Assembly: GCA_018818505.1 (NCBI GenBank)
Contig: JAHIRR010000163.1
Span: forward strand, 1 to 18,584
Source of the DNA: Candidatus Omnitrophota bacterium
GTDB lineage: Bacteria > Omnitrophota > Koll11 > Gorgyraeales > Gorgyraeaceae
Length of the DNA: 18,584 nt
Direction of reading: 5' to 3'
In this document: positions 15,601 through 17,608 of the stretch, in pieces
How the letters are laid out: every line of letters begins with the position of its first letter
Position numbering within the stretch: the first letter of the stretch is position 1
The notes under the pieces: model-generated
What the model was told of the DNA's origin: nothing
The model's input: only the letters and a program-made list of their open reading frames with translations
Databases searched by the model: none
Made by a program: the position numbers and the translations under genes

Positions 15601-17608
15601 TAGATTCGCGTCTATTGGAATGCCGACTTCTTCTGGAAAGACAACCTGGGCACAGAAAATCGCTGAAACTTATTCAGATGAATTCAAAGTTATAGGCTTA
15701 GATCGATATTTTAAGGCAAAAAAGTTTAGAAGAATTATAGATGGAATAGATGATCTTGATTCTCCTGATGCCTATGACTGGGAGGCAATAAGAGAAGAGC
15801 TAATGCCCATTATTAAAACTGGCAAAGGTTTTATTAGGGGAGAATATGATTTTATAAAGGGTATTCCCAGCAACAAGAGGGAATATATAGAATTGAAAAA
15901 AGATCAAATGCTTATTATCGAAGGCATCTATGCATTACATGAAAGGATGGATGATATTTATAAAAAGGCTAAACAGGGCAGGGTTTACAAAGTATGCCTT
16001 AAGGCGAGTCCATTACTTAGGATAGTAAGGAGGGTAATAAGAGACGTTAAAGAAAGAGGCTATTCTCCTTTGGAAACAATCTCTAATTGGTTTAGAGAAG
16101 ACGGCATTAGAGACATGGAAGATATGCATGTGTTGGATACAGAGAAAAATGCCGATATAAGGATCGACACAGAAACCCCTTACGAATTATATAATTTATC
16201 ATGGGCCTTTAAAAAATTGTGTAAGAAATCAAAGGAGGAGTTAGATAAGTTCAAAAAACAGCAGTTTAAGAAACAATATGGAATAAAAAAAGACATAGTG
16301 AGTGATATTATAGACACCTTAGTTTCCTTAGTTGAAGAGAAGAGGCGATTTACAAAGGACAACGATACTAAGACAATCTTTGATTTATATAATTTTGCTA
16401 GAAAAGGTGAGATAGGCGGCCTAAAGGCTTTAGCGTTTGGGCTATTGAAAAAGATCCCTATAACCAGAAACTCGAAGAGCAACTCAGATATAGATGCTTC
16501 TAAAGACATCACATTATCTTCGAATAATCTGCTGAATAATAAAGTAAAAGAGTTTCTTCATGCATTTTCAATATGTGCTGCCTGGTCTATATTCTGGGGA
16601 TTTGTCCTAAGCAAGTTAGCTCCCTTCGGTCGCAACCTGTCTCGATCCTCGATGCTCGATCCTCGATGCTCGTTATTGCTTTTACGAGTATCTAGCATCC
16701 AGCATCGAGGATCGAACTTTGAAATTCCATACAACAAGTTATCATCGAATGCCAGTCTGATGCTGTATAGTGAGTCTATGAAGTTTGCGTTTAGCGTATT
16801 GGCTGCGGGACTTTCTTATATTGCGTTTAGGGCGAGGAGTTTATACAAGGAGTTGCGCTTATATAGAGAGGGAGAAGAAGGCCTTGCAGGAGCATTTAAT
16901 AGATGGGTTAGAGTACATTCCCCTAATGAAATATTGTCATATTTCTTCCGTCAGCAAAAGGCATCTCCAGATAGCGCAATTTTGTTTTTGATTCTGGGTG
17001 TGCCTGTATTTTGGTTAGGCTCTGCTCTTATAACAGGCGGAGTGGCAGTATCAGCTCTAGGATTTATATACGTTGCGAGTCTTGCAACAGTGGCAGCTAT
17101 TGTGCATGAGATTATATCATTAAAGAAAACAACCAAAGGCTCAAAGGACGACAGCCAGTCTGACAAGACCCAGCACCTTGCCTCTAATCTCATATTGAAA
17201 TGGAATCCATTTAGTCAAGCACTCGAAGACAAGAAATATTTTAAGAGATTAAAGGAAGAACTTTGCATGGGTTTTTCAAAACTCATAGAAAATGCCATAA
17301 AACATGGCGTGGGCCCAATTGACATTTCATATAATGTTACGAATAGCTTTGTCGAGGTAACAGTGACTGACTATCCTGATATAAAGAATAGAGATTTTGA
17401 TGGAAGTAATATTCTTGATCCATTGAAATATGAAGTAGATAAATCCGGCCACAATAAAATCACTGCCCGTCTCTTTTGGCATAAGAGGTCATTAGAGACA
17501 CAGGAACAAGACCTTAAAATTTCTGAGCCAGACATACTTGCTTCGAATGGGGCGTTAGGGGCGGTTCAGAAGGTAGAGCAATATAGGACTATAAGTGCAA
17601 GCCTCTAA
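11..17608 (+). CDS. Giant multi-domain, multi-spanning membrane protein (at least 5,865 aa; start not certain)
   Basis: One uninterrupted frame of 17.6 kb ends at TAA 17606-17608. The first ATG is at 11, but the three codons before it are also open, no ribosome binding site is visible in the ten bases upstream, and the residues after it do not look like a protein start, so the real start is probably to the left of the window. By eye the protein has about two dozen membrane spans in blocks, separating soluble domains of GDPD, YdcF, cupin, GT2, GDH-like, HEAT, uridine-kinase-like (twice), HAD, GNAT-like and GHKL (twice) type. Junctions carry a recurrent L-[S/A]-S-N motif and duplicated linker peptides, which suggests fusion of formerly separate genes. 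Catalytic residues are kept in some domains (HAD, GT2) and lost in others (GDH-like). Overall function is unknown; a membrane-anchored multi-enzyme, a scaffold or a cleaved polyprotein are all possible. Known giant genes of Omnitrophota are the closest analogy I can offer. Confidence 0.9.
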   Translation: MSGGKESAFGTKVGEVVRSVGGLLSLRAVLLSGLILSITNFIALLKLDLLNTIMVFPTLMVGIGCMIGMFVMNVKAGENLVTSSKILKPFAVLFNKSSKLLGWGMGLTTAYGIALVLSAGLPWLWLPLSIVSAQAALHLAGKKSNPVFTRFASELGRAYWTSMGVLIWFIFVPFSSMIILTIGGHQTAIPIITLASLFLYAALGIAGLIFSGRIVAMIELWRWKIKYNKFLGEYNGRRDELGSSEIAKIEALVNQIHTFIDQEAYNYAGQSLDAAYRILGSNQSIKKGIQQQKESRNALDQFVKLRKGDELSSNRNIFSLPDEKAFSDQLEGVSIHDIRAGPVSVKDSPFQSKPTLTSNNSLKLKQEQAEKEHRLEKLIIVAHRGGYFEGVKENTVEAISRSIKLGVDAVEFDVQMTKDGEIVAIHDEYINKKRITEMELKEIREIDRDIPTLNEIFKVAKGKVRLHIHIVWTEGKDRAIIERLAGFIRSNGIASDVLIISFYAGDLQSMRKIYPEIKCCLIFQPERLQGALKDSDKMQQLIRETKNIGPDYITLPRQVKVTAEIVNKLRYEGFSVDVNEVDVENLLGLNADIVTANKPGVLLDARNMFRDAQTLISFLAQRDELPSKADILMVFGSEYLEGVFEAVDLKDKVDAIMFVGGIGHSTANLIDKASYYLDVERDVLSNLSESEIMHRVFKQELLKRHKKLGNIQVYLEKESRNCQENVEKARDLVEKEKLVANKVILIQQPPLQRRMGLTFDKHFRANFPKVKAFNHAAFIPDKDLLRDKRYVATLIDEAEKLEIYSRPQFSYISGLNIDGVEPGMLPQDVKKAIYSLKKMFYPGRFVEANGTLVASHLRIGEQARTDINLPIQVETGTYRAGSSFTNFATERYQGVLHLKTGAAVVKIGHRRISLKAGDIISLFTDSDVEFTADSEYIVFRQTDSSSTQVNLKETVNNEIAISYRDKEGNLIATFHRADMHFPSKMAMMTPVSAAIGIGIKIADGKEEAHRHGTEGKSKMEIPLCISGSFKAYLADIEGKDVKGVDVKKDELLVLYPHSAHGFEFNGAKMAIILQDPALAAERSDKIKVNIEQQKKSRSALDQFVKLHKGDELSSNHDIFSLPEEKTFTKVNGKAVANGVRAGPDGRIKTASFKNTPTISSNSLLGKKIKLSLDFMKTIDRPVKATLVMPIYGDADEVGLKATVGQLQELVKASHDNFSWQLICVDDGSPDREFASRVKEMSRSVLLSLRGGTEGADEAISKTVSEIASAAFGSLAMTGGEGEIALAASRLRNDTGETFGAPNDMGDDRIKVLTISSEEKQGRKGGAVHLGFEEALKGDADYIGYIDADSYKSIDNRQLGLLVEPLYKGEVDVAIGSRWCKDGVAENMPFLLAQSSKIYNRLIHLILPRLKDINDTQRGFKLFKREAVSKILPLARDKSLSFDTELLILAGKISEVGIYWYETGNRTFNMFTEGPKMLENVWEQRQRLASNELSNNFSKSKQALRVFFNIHNLNVGEGALILLAEKMSCDPDVYSKDIIVKLANTILARRKNKKRVITLEDAKNLIAEIEWSVVLDEFDELKAEPGVKQPYFALSRNIKAIKNLCARLKTNTEWHKYFDHYSSRALDYLKKSDLDLIYPDDAGLIMASRIVRNIIRNDPSGYSDDSIEILVCSAIFREIKRLIDSEEPDTRFDARVRRILSREGKDREFIGKVIAVVNGIEDSGMHEDLLIKALDGAAELIKPIKLRRIRRVFSAGYETAPFTRMLAISAVIAGLFIIAPYFAIGAGILGVLVSFLQPREQKILTDTQKLKLFLMDLKANKKSDLHLREVLTGAPHKIRIITDRKDANLNWKDKWWRLFLYPVWLSEKEGNVIIINAWNHLMFRNKGMLEHWFLRALYRNYIYTRNNGSGIHANKFFMNAEADYFAFTRSWTLQSIAPAALYITLNTIIAFFMSIKDYIVRNIHGLIGLVRALRGFKEILPQGQASIIKLAGLVRSTNAFNRYRASRDLPVAIVFDPRAYKGDLSNEVWRIAYVDGEHFKGLIPVCANERNSAFTTSLAELSYHGAKNENDFGARIKTLLDETVYIANRMDMKGFLWNNPFDGAAAVILADPNASKKKTIEKFSGSISILKKESIGKQLILKPGFNTNEETMKLVSENCSLGGAGMDIAVTSNPGDKRSWPHIKWQLSAVGIIESLITTVRMLRKYGDKVPKFKLGQDEEISVILYGFRDINYSIFQLLVERYRHLNIKIKGVSDGKGAIYNSNGLDPKILKRLKRKELSIIKYNDEIDNSTPEAEILMGDDILSKEAVFLIPAAGTRAINKWNIDKLKAKVILEAGNLNVDWKIIQALHDKGILFIPGLITNGGGALGSAREFIDLQKSKSFKPNRDDIRQHLLHLIECTSILLNKLTLEKWIELNKNDFTPSDIINLTADLIRKKRNKLLFEPTDETIALAERKAVLIMLEHVAWLMASCDVAHKEVLFGSSDMKRLMEILSDSDDIYERMDAAYILGEKRAEDAVDVLCKAAMDWSSDYRVQKNACQALGKIGSAKGLEALRKVALMRTSSKDREKVLNEARLAIQSMVPDVEAFLKQVKDVKTVEISDELIEKEANEAIKGWYKMIKLSMKRPEPFMLRRYLDGDCGFAACGKTTYAYKLMDKIKELLPGYFKKWKIEGKISMSEVIVDSQDDYLIGKNDRVSQLHVLGIKDVAKHETWIGKWDFKWFFENITGLFEGDAIDKPIFDHSTRKRKKEVEHIEAGNNMIIIVEGIFIYTDPSINHKFSRKVFIDASRETRLKREIQRYIDAGKYFDLALDELIAKAERKSATEDLPIIQNEKKLADLIISTENIKVPEYVNGFVNALKEYKEWEGPENVAPLTAKAEKIQSLFKDASFDGVRGSPIGEKTLVRLYQNTLAEKDTPLFKTLSGLVTLQNQDNWTEVTPEQRSENLDNIILRHGMEKQTHSFIYEAIGASLALNSILNKRFKLYVFDFDDTLARAGHRITRKMLKELLFILKQGGHAAILTGRGMERAGQIAGLRELLVEDIDTQTKIDYRNQIHFLCETGGDVWGFDDKGELVHDKEASIALGEDVKQETDRCMREVAAELGLEAELAGGKGLFIIKRDSEMSLYFKDKKLLHHLDKAKERLQKFLKGFDVIVERSSVAIDVTRVTKEESIEVLRKKLGIQAKDILVGGDGYNDLGMLRVVLEQGGTAIFAGDPEILKVLSEYLENVIVVRGPTGVRKALGYARVNHIKREREAYKKRFKLLRKLEDLIKNKRYTDALRSYREYVDSYPGFLSNGLKGLARKAALRLIKPRIKQTKNPEAKTLLINGYNYLLNGDDFHAEQEFGQLWKCDRTLVSLWNALSVHYFGDVYQVVREAAPDSIGKLSFLKTMEDKKGNPVKVIIQTLEKNDLENAIDLNNETWGDSFRLRMEDGERIFENNKGGHLLARNEGGEIIGVVWCASLYSKDIKRIPPSLKKIMSIKRGSGEKKDNRWLHYAVAIKKDYQEIGLGPKIATALLNATEPLSEGMGRYTYSPMSGYGKYKSQMSAVSYLMRVKLTKDGGGGVEDYLDYKKQGKESFREYLERKGRSPTKILWKDYEDFKAQGGLSLEDYILQERRSLACTAANLHVKNGAKIVRVIKRGREGDINAGEAALITEYRKLVGEERQDFKTLFRTFDSLSSNKNIFARTSAFVFAVAMLIYHGLGRHYKLLDAIIIISVVPTALYMFKICDTAAERFRHFLKSLSASLVGDLKVQDKPLVQRRAQFKQQLSEILGKGFGAKYDHAFITPALTEDTQVYDALFELLGDDFDFELKKPETAGFDKEDNAIVYVKFDSEEKLIAYLHNHLMTILHPRMASIYFRITDRYFKAPYKVDGRLLAFYIVFSQLKNIRQLGYGMADVDSFLGLKKIDRDGRKGIEIRMIDNGPGFEDIRSAFEPELPYAFKRKEGGHGLLVTRYLVTLAGLGDVEITSQGKKVVYRAGEVEAEEHVVNDTGLTEVKISIFQPETIASNANQFMEEFADQHDSVSFTTYNDRPFVSIEKGPEDVIHLLVKKGLHIKDVEKFKGKAFDIQDHRRIRGRFHVLDDGSIAFSPNRLKGIEDTEFITGLVNELLKFKSKKKSLELPDNVKFWTDASELYRYFLKIKIGELERREREIFLQHLGDLPWRPDEGRKLDEGELAALGLEELYGLKMLRFGKGRKGKRYSIIYRVIELPRLIKRPIIEVIDISTGSASDQTSQTVQDLTGGRLALKRATEKNITVIPNGANLRFFSDTYLYVSERNTLSSNALLKWFFSDATRSLAYKYHYRNIGEDLLLLRKGYKGQLNSSYSFNGLLWNKLYSALTSENLKFTPDEWGPRRYLRAIKQDLVELLRHHRIGETNITLNGYLKTLRIRRWVARSFDWFLPITALGMIIAVPSTWLYVASITLAIKASVSIYNRITKRAKFEFSYPWPKTKVVKEKRASESNISKQLKKLGKKSEAFGSYIERQPEALKESFLRSSWPKWIREARSRYSLELEYARNYLQPLYLGTFAIAKLAILPLVFSSFIEFGQSWEYGNLPSLLKVFMWLYVARITYRFLRDALAMPNFKGKDLTEDSKYIDIVSIGLRNLDFQSDVNNILKELKPGPDARTIKFLLYKNNLLPLTAPVNKIAIVQVFESFKKLFSSIPNILAARLLVIDRCEKRYEDTKVTYTFNVTAEVVDNEDIKQLKVLKKKSKQKGYNSNYRIIKKNIFRSFSRKIQKGDMVILVVEGPDEEIVNYAESITEVFRPTQSKNGKARKSLGIFRTRMDDKIGFVLTSEKEALDTATAIRDCLIDLENGDSKDFSRRQIGFKGNPSPIHRRAIRQYERFYFGDAYQSDQEAAPDSIRNPSVSETLASNGSSVQKEKKALFGTKEFEGHKTEDSDSAASNMFLQLKKLRNNISRYALLVFPALAIAQIPEAEQVILRLTPGFTGLCCAIIGFLAVWTKKKIFAWTMMIVGVGLIVIDSNISISMAEWTKICGTGSLISGIGVITHAYRKTPGVFKMFVSLFIGFLFILLGIYLLAPKSIAFVLGNGNLESIGFMGVVEYLKASLKGLAPYENLRFRTGHAPKKILHDAAISSDTLSSNQKAVDAYRDFVRDRARAILDVFNKVAAYFILFIWKWLHGTNDYRVAKEFKKLLVRIYRIMFGPVFSVHNKFEYTDEIMDRLIQTLRGKMREGYRFASIGMPTSSGKTTWAQKIAETYSDEFKVIGLDRYFKAKKFRRIIDGIDDLDSPDAYDWEAIREELMPIIKTGKGFIRGEYDFIKGIPSNKREYIELKKDQMLIIEGIYALHERMDDIYKKAKQGRVYKVCLKASPLLRIVRRVIRDVKERGYSPLETISNWFREDGIRDMEDMHVLDTEKNADIRIDTETPYELYNLSWAFKKLCKKSKEELDKFKKQQFKKQYGIKKDIVSDIIDTLVSLVEEKRRFTKDNDTKTIFDLYNFARKGEIGGLKALAFGLLKKIPITRNSKSNSDIDASKDITLSSNNLLNNKVKEFLHAFSICAAWSIFWGFVLSKLAPFGRNLSRSSMLDPRCSLLLLRVSSIQHRGSNFEIPYNKLSSNASLMLYSESMKFAFSVLAAGLSYIAFRARSLYKELRLYREGEEGLAGAFNRWVRVHSPNEILSYFFRQQKASPDSAILFLILGVPVFWLGSALITGGVAVSALGFIYVASLATVAAIVHEIISLKKTTKGSKDDSQSDKTQHLASNLILKWNPFSQALEDKKYFKRLKEELCMGFSKLIENAIKHGVGPIDISYNVTNSFVEVTVTDYPDIKNRDFDGSNILDPLKYEVDKSGHNKITARLFWHKRSLETQEQDLKISEPDILASNGALGAVQKVEQYRTISASL
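878..1096 (+). repeat. Linker module, copy 1 (with two S-N motifs)
   Basis: Residues 290-362 of the giant protein. It matches nt 3281-3505 over about 75 residues: a helix with the core ALDQFVKL-x-KGDELSSN, then IFSLP, then a variable stretch ending in (I/V)RAGP, then a second S-N motif (TLTSN here, TISSN in copy 2). The first 110 bases are also very similar as DNA. Each copy sits directly in front of a catalytic domain: GDPD here, glycosyltransferase for copy 2. The simplest reading is the tail of one ancestral gene joined to the head of the next. Confidence 0.9.
1142..1828 (+). other. Domain: glycerophosphodiester phosphodiesterase-like (GDPD, TIM barrel)
   Basis: Residues 378-606. The family hydrolyses glycerophosphodiesters to sn-glycerol-3-phosphate and an alcohol. 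The signature is clear: HRGG with His383, EN at 393-394, the E-x-D metal pair Glu411/Asp413, and the second catalytic His426 in IHDE. Strand-like repeats and a C-terminal NADIVTANKPG resemble the usual end of the barrel. One oddity is the position where the family normally has a metal-binding Glu in an IEIK-like motif: this protein reads LHIHIV (residues 466-471), with His469 in place of Glu and Val471 in place of Lys. The domain may therefore be altered in metal use or inactive. Length (about 230 residues) is normal for the family. Confidence 0.9.
1835..2545 (+). other. Domain: YdcF/DUF218-like
   Basis: Residues 609-845. It shows the family pattern in order: ILMVFGS (631-636) after a beta-strand, VGGIGHST (659-666), then ESRNCQENV (718-726), equivalent to the usual E-x-S-x-N-x-x-EN motif, then a strand followed by QPPLQRRM (748-755), equivalent to the S-x-x-H-x-x-R segment. 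YdcF and SanA relatives are poorly characterised proteins linked to the cell envelope and nucleotide binding, so no reaction can be assigned. The core strand-loop motifs are intact except that the usual His of the last motif is replaced by Leu-Gln. It directly follows the GDPD domain with almost no linker. Confidence 0.8.
2561..3241 (+). other. Domain: bicupin
   Basis: Residues 851-1077. There are two beta-rich halves. The first has the cupin-like turn IGHRRISLKAGDII (907-920). The second has a possible metal site, AHRHGTE (1008-1014, with His1009, His1011, Glu1014), and a downstream PHSAHG (1056-1061), which fits the HxH...E...H arrangement of the cupin fold. The substrate is unknown; cupins range from sugar isomerases to dioxygenases and binding proteins. 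It lies between the YdcF-like domain and the second copy of the duplicated linker. Confidence 0.7.
3281..3505 (+). repeat. Linker module, copy 2 (with two S-N motifs)
   Basis: Residues 1091-1165. Second copy of the module at nt 878-1096, and again immediately before an enzyme domain (the glycosyltransferase). The N-terminal half is close to identical (ALDQFVKLHKGDELSSN, then IFSLP). The middle has drifted and ends VRAGP, and the last part has TISSN followed by a Leu-rich turn. Confidence 0.9.
3749..3789 (-). repeat. Palindromic repeat unit A (inverted), inside the glycosyltransferase
   Basis: Read on the minus strand it begins GAGATTGCTTCG and ends CTCGCAATGAC, the same ends as units B, C and the copy at 17610. 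The interior can fold as a small stem with a TTCGG-type loop. It lies head to head with unit B, 13 bases apart, so A plus B form a larger inverted repeat. It is read through in frame by the giant ORF. Confidence 0.85.
3803..3847 (+). repeat. Palindromic repeat unit B, inside the glycosyltransferase
   Basis: GAGATTGCTTCG ... CTCGCAATGACA followed by a G-run. The internal stem GGCTGCC/GGCAGCC has a loop rich in TTC. It encodes part of the extra peptide of the GT2 domain, beginning EIAS. Confidence 0.9.
3854..3897 (+). repeat. Palindromic repeat unit C, inside the glycosyltransferase
   Basis: Same ends as unit B (GAGATTGCTT ... CGCAATGACA, then a G-run) with a different interior (GGCCGCTTCGCGGCT). 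The interior is one base shorter than that of B, so the second half is read in another frame, yet no stop results. Starts EIAL. Confidence 0.9.
4481..5398 (+). other. Region: helical stretch of unknown function ending in a membrane hairpin
   Basis: Residues 1491-1796. It starts just after the S-N motif that closes the glycosyltransferase. Residues 1500-1755 are rich in charged and Leu/Ile helices with no motif I recognise. Residues 1764-1796 form a strongly hydrophobic segment long enough for one long or two short membrane helices. I can offer no function. Confidence 0.5.
5399..5940 (+). other. Region: possible degenerate metallopeptidase-like domain plus a membrane helix
   Basis: Residues 1797-1976. 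A strand (NVIIINAWNHLMF) followed by GMLEHWFLRALYRN and, about 30 residues on, NAEADYFAF resembles the arrangement of gluzincin peptidases such as M48 (strand, HExxH helix, then an E-x-x-D helix). However, the HExxH core reads EHWFLR, so zinc ligands are missing. If the likeness is real, it is an inactive relic. A hydrophobic helix follows (SIAPAALYITLNTIIAFFM). The assignment is tentative. Confidence 0.3.
5941..7330 (+). other. Domain: glutamate/leucine dehydrogenase-like, catalytic residues lost
   Basis: Residues 1977-2440. The order of segments follows Glu/Leu/Phe/Val dehydrogenases: NPFDGAAAVILADP (2098-2111) where the family has P-x-GGAKGG, TNEETM (2146-2151) after the PD-x-G position, an S-A-x-G-x-x-E helix start (2185 onward), a Rossmann strand and turn, GVSDGKGAIYNSNGLD, LIPAAGTRAIN, EAGNLN and ITNGGGALGSAREF. 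Key residues have changed. The GGAKGG lysine is Ala. The catalytic Asp of P-D-x-G-T-N aligns with Gly2143. The cofactor motif G-F-G-N-V-G reads GFRDIN (2226-2231). It therefore looks like a pseudoenzyme that keeps the fold. Family membership is well supported; inactivity is inference from residue loss. Confidence 0.8.
7331..7795 (+). other. Domain: HEAT-like helical repeats
   Basis: Residues 2441-2595. At least two repeats of paired helices with the typical pattern: RMDAAYILGEKRAEDAVDVL, then VQKNACQALGKIGSAKGLEAL, then a helix with NEARLAIQSM. HEAT/PBS-lyase-like repeats are protein-binding scaffolds. Here they bridge the GDH-like and P-loop domains. Confidence 0.75.
7796..8575 (+). other. 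Domain: uridine kinase/phosphoribulokinase-like P-loop domain, first copy
   Basis: Residues 2596-2855. The Walker A is GFAACGKTT (2640-2648). It is followed by a strand ending in VDSQDDYL (compare the D-x-x-Y of uridine kinases), a PIFDHSTRKRKKE segment (compare P-x-YD-x-x-x-x-x-R), IIIVEGIFIY (compare the strand-EG motif) and RKVFIDASRETRLKREIQR (the lid region of the family). The family phosphorylates nucleosides or sugar phosphates with ATP. The substrate cannot be told. The core motifs look intact, so activity is possible. A second, clearly divergent copy lies at 15572-16215. Confidence 0.75.
8576..8941 (+). other. Linker with a VRGSP motif
   Basis: Residues 2856-2977. No recognised fold. 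It contains FDGVRGSPIGE at 2889-2899, which resembles the IRAGP and VRAGP elements of the duplicated linker modules. This suggests another old gene junction, here between the P-loop and HAD domains. Confidence 0.5.
8942..9715 (+). other. Domain: HAD-superfamily phosphatase (Cof/phosphomannomutase-like)
   Basis: Residues 2978-3235. All four HAD motifs are present: DFDDT (2986-2990, nucleophile Asp2986), LTGRG (3019-3023), TKEE with Lys3167, and GGDGYND (3188-3194). A cap domain of about 130 residues lies between motifs II and III, as in the Cof-type (IIB) subfamily. This hydrolyses phosphate esters, typically of sugars or nucleotides. It is the best-preserved enzyme in the giant protein. Confidence 0.92.
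9716..10096 (+). other. Region: basic helical, TPR-like stretch
   Basis: Residues 3236-3362. Very rich in Lys/Arg, with a TPR-like phrase (RYTDALRSYREYVDSYPGF) and a second weaker one (LLNGDDFHAEQEFGQLW). Probably a short helical repeat region connecting the HAD domain to the acetyltransferase-like domain. Confidence 0.5.
10099..10155 (+). repeat. Linker peptide repeat YFGD-x-YQ...EAAPDSI, copy 1
   Basis: A 57-base stretch matching 14548-14604 with about seven differences by eye. Both encode YFGD-[VA]-YQ, four variable residues, then EAAPDSI. It lies 4.4 kb from its partner, in the linker before the GNAT-like domain. A weaker relative (QQKASPDSAI) is encoded near 16950. Confidence 0.85.
10160..10870 (+). 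other. Domain: GNAT-like N-acyltransferase
   Basis: Residues about 3384-3620. A central strand (GGEIIGVVWCAS) is followed by WLHYAVAIKKDYQEIGLGPKI (3488-3510), where YQEIGLG matches the acetyl-CoA pyrophosphate-binding Q/R-x-x-G-x-G/A turn of GNAT motif A, and then a helix. The C-terminal part (GYGKY, then VEDYLDYKKQG) fits the end of such a fold. The acceptor is unknown. Support rests on the motif A region. Confidence 0.6.
11045..11200 (+). other. Membrane hairpin before the GHKL domain
   Basis: Residues 3679-3730, two hydrophobic helices (TSAFVFAVAMLIYHGL and AIIIISVVPTALYMF). It begins right after an S-N motif at 11039, as if a new membrane-anchored protein started here. Confidence 0.65.
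11270..12022 (+). other. Domain: GHKL/HATPase_c-type ATP-binding
   Basis: Residues about 3754-4004. It has a clear G1 box, MIDNGPGF (3919-3926), and G2-like GGHGLLVTRYLV (3946-3957) followed by a strand pair. The N-box region (FSQLKNIRQLG, Asn3887) keeps the Asn but lacks the usual Glu four residues before it. Such domains bind ATP in histidine kinases, MutL and Hsp90. There is no visible dimerisation/phosphoacceptor His domain in front, only the membrane hairpin, so it is not an ordinary sensor kinase. It ends at the S-N motif at 12026. Confidence 0.72.
12023..13180 (+). other. Region: unrecognised soluble stretch
   Basis: Residues 4005-4390, bounded at the start by one S-N motif and containing another at 12848. 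It shows mixed alpha/beta content and several basic patches (GKGRKGKRYS near 12590). I recognise no family. The half before 12848 and the half after it probably represent two units. Confidence 0.4.
13181..13740 (+). other. Membrane region with about four helices and a basic loop
   Basis: Residues 4391-4577. Hydrophobic segments lie near 13205-13310 (FLPITALGMIIAVPSTWLY and a following helix) and 13570-13740 (GTFAIAKLAILPLVF and LLKVFMWLYVARI). Between them is a strongly basic cytoplasmic-type loop (KTKVVKEKRASE). Family unknown. Confidence 0.55.
13741..14547 (+). other. Region: unrecognised soluble stretch
   Basis: Residues 4578-4846. Contains a beta-rich part (VTYTFNVTAEVV, MVILVVEGPDEEIVN) and ends in a Lys/Arg-rich tail before the second YFGD-type repeat. 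No motif I can name. Confidence 0.4.
14548..14604 (+). repeat. Linker peptide repeat YFGD-x-YQ...EAAPDSI, copy 2
   Basis: Partner of 10099-10155. It is followed within 30 residues by two S-N motifs (14624 and 14717), so this linker is a cluster of all the junction signatures. Confidence 0.85.
14735..15160 (+). other. Membrane block of about five helices
   Basis: Residues 4909-5050. Successive hydrophobic segments (YALLVFPALAIAQI; GLCCAIIGFLAVW; AWTMMIVGVGLIVI; TGSLISGIGVITHAY; FVSLFIGFLFILLGIYLL) with short polar turns. Starts directly after an S-N motif. Family unknown. Confidence 0.7.
15194..15289 (+). repeat. Nested palindrome, read in frame by the giant ORF
   Basis: The outer arms GTCGTGGAGTATCT (15194-15207) and AGATACTCCACGAC (15276-15289) are perfectly complementary over 14 bp. 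Inside them GCCCCGTA (15230-15237) pairs with TACGGGGC (15256-15263), and inside that GAATC (15241-15245) pairs with GATTC (15249-15253) around a 3-base loop. The element encodes about 32 residues between the membrane block and the S-N motif at 15311. Confidence 0.9.
15572..16215 (+). other. Domain: uridine kinase-like P-loop domain, second copy
   Basis: Residues about 5188-5402. The Walker A region GMPTSSGKTT (5203-5212) resembles the AGPSSSGKTT form seen in bacterial uridine-kinase-like nucleoside kinases. It is followed by IGLDRYF (substrate-binding Asp), DSPDAYDWEAI (the D-x-P-x-A-x-D/W element), MLIIEGIYAL, VCLKASPLLRIVRRVIRD (lid) and NADIRIDTETPYEL near the end, all in the expected order. 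The substrate is not determinable. It appears intact and only distantly similar to the copy at 7796-8575, so the two are not a recent duplication. Confidence 0.8.
16216..16640 (+). other. Region: charged helices, S-N motif, then one membrane helix
   Basis: Residues 5403-5543. A Lys-rich, possibly coiled-coil stretch, then a linker with LSSN (16514), then a hydrophobic helix (ICAAWSIFWGFVLSKL). The palindrome at 16642 starts right after this helix. Confidence 0.45.
16642..16715 (+). repeat. Inverted repeat with tandem 14-mers, read in frame by the giant ORF
   Basis: TCGATCCTCGATGC is repeated twice in tandem (16642-16655, 16656-16669). The 32-base left arm pairs with 16684-16715 at 28 of 32 positions around a 10-base loop; the outer 15 positions (right arm AGCATCGAGGATCGA, 16701-16715) are perfect. 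It encodes about 25 residues (5545-5569) between a membrane helix and the S-N motif at 16739. Confidence 0.9.
16770..17130 (+). other. Membrane region with about three helices
   Basis: Residues 5588-5707: FAFSVLAAGLSYIAF, then, after a polar loop containing QQKASPDSAI, two or so helices (FLILGVPVFWLGSALI and VSALGFIYVASLATVAAIV). Followed by a polar linker ending in the S-N motif at 17177. Confidence 0.6.
17180..17605 (+). other. Domain fragment: decayed GHKL ATPase-like, C-terminal end
   Basis: Residues 5724-5865. LIENAIKHG (5758-5766) is a good N-box of the histidine-kinase type, followed by two strands (IDISYNV, FVEVTVTD). The place of the D-x-G-x-G box reads DYPDIKNRD with no glycines, and a G2-like SGHNK follows. 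The fragment would not be expected to bind ATP normally. The protein ends about 20 residues after a last LASN motif. Confidence 0.5.

Noticed and set aside
2896..16512. About two dozen minus-strand ORFs of 60-134 codons antisense to the giant ORF
   Set aside because: They lie opposite strongly conserved domains, lack ribosome binding sites and recognisable products, and have the low-complexity Ser/Leu/Phe composition expected of antisense frames.
16642..16670. Tandem 14-mers considered as a CRISPR or minisatellite
   Set aside because: Only two units with no spacers, and they form one arm of an inverted repeat; no cas genes nearby.
16785..16991. A 68-codon plus-strand ORF in another frame
   Set aside because: It is wholly inside a membrane segment of the giant ORF and resembles no family; a shadow frame.
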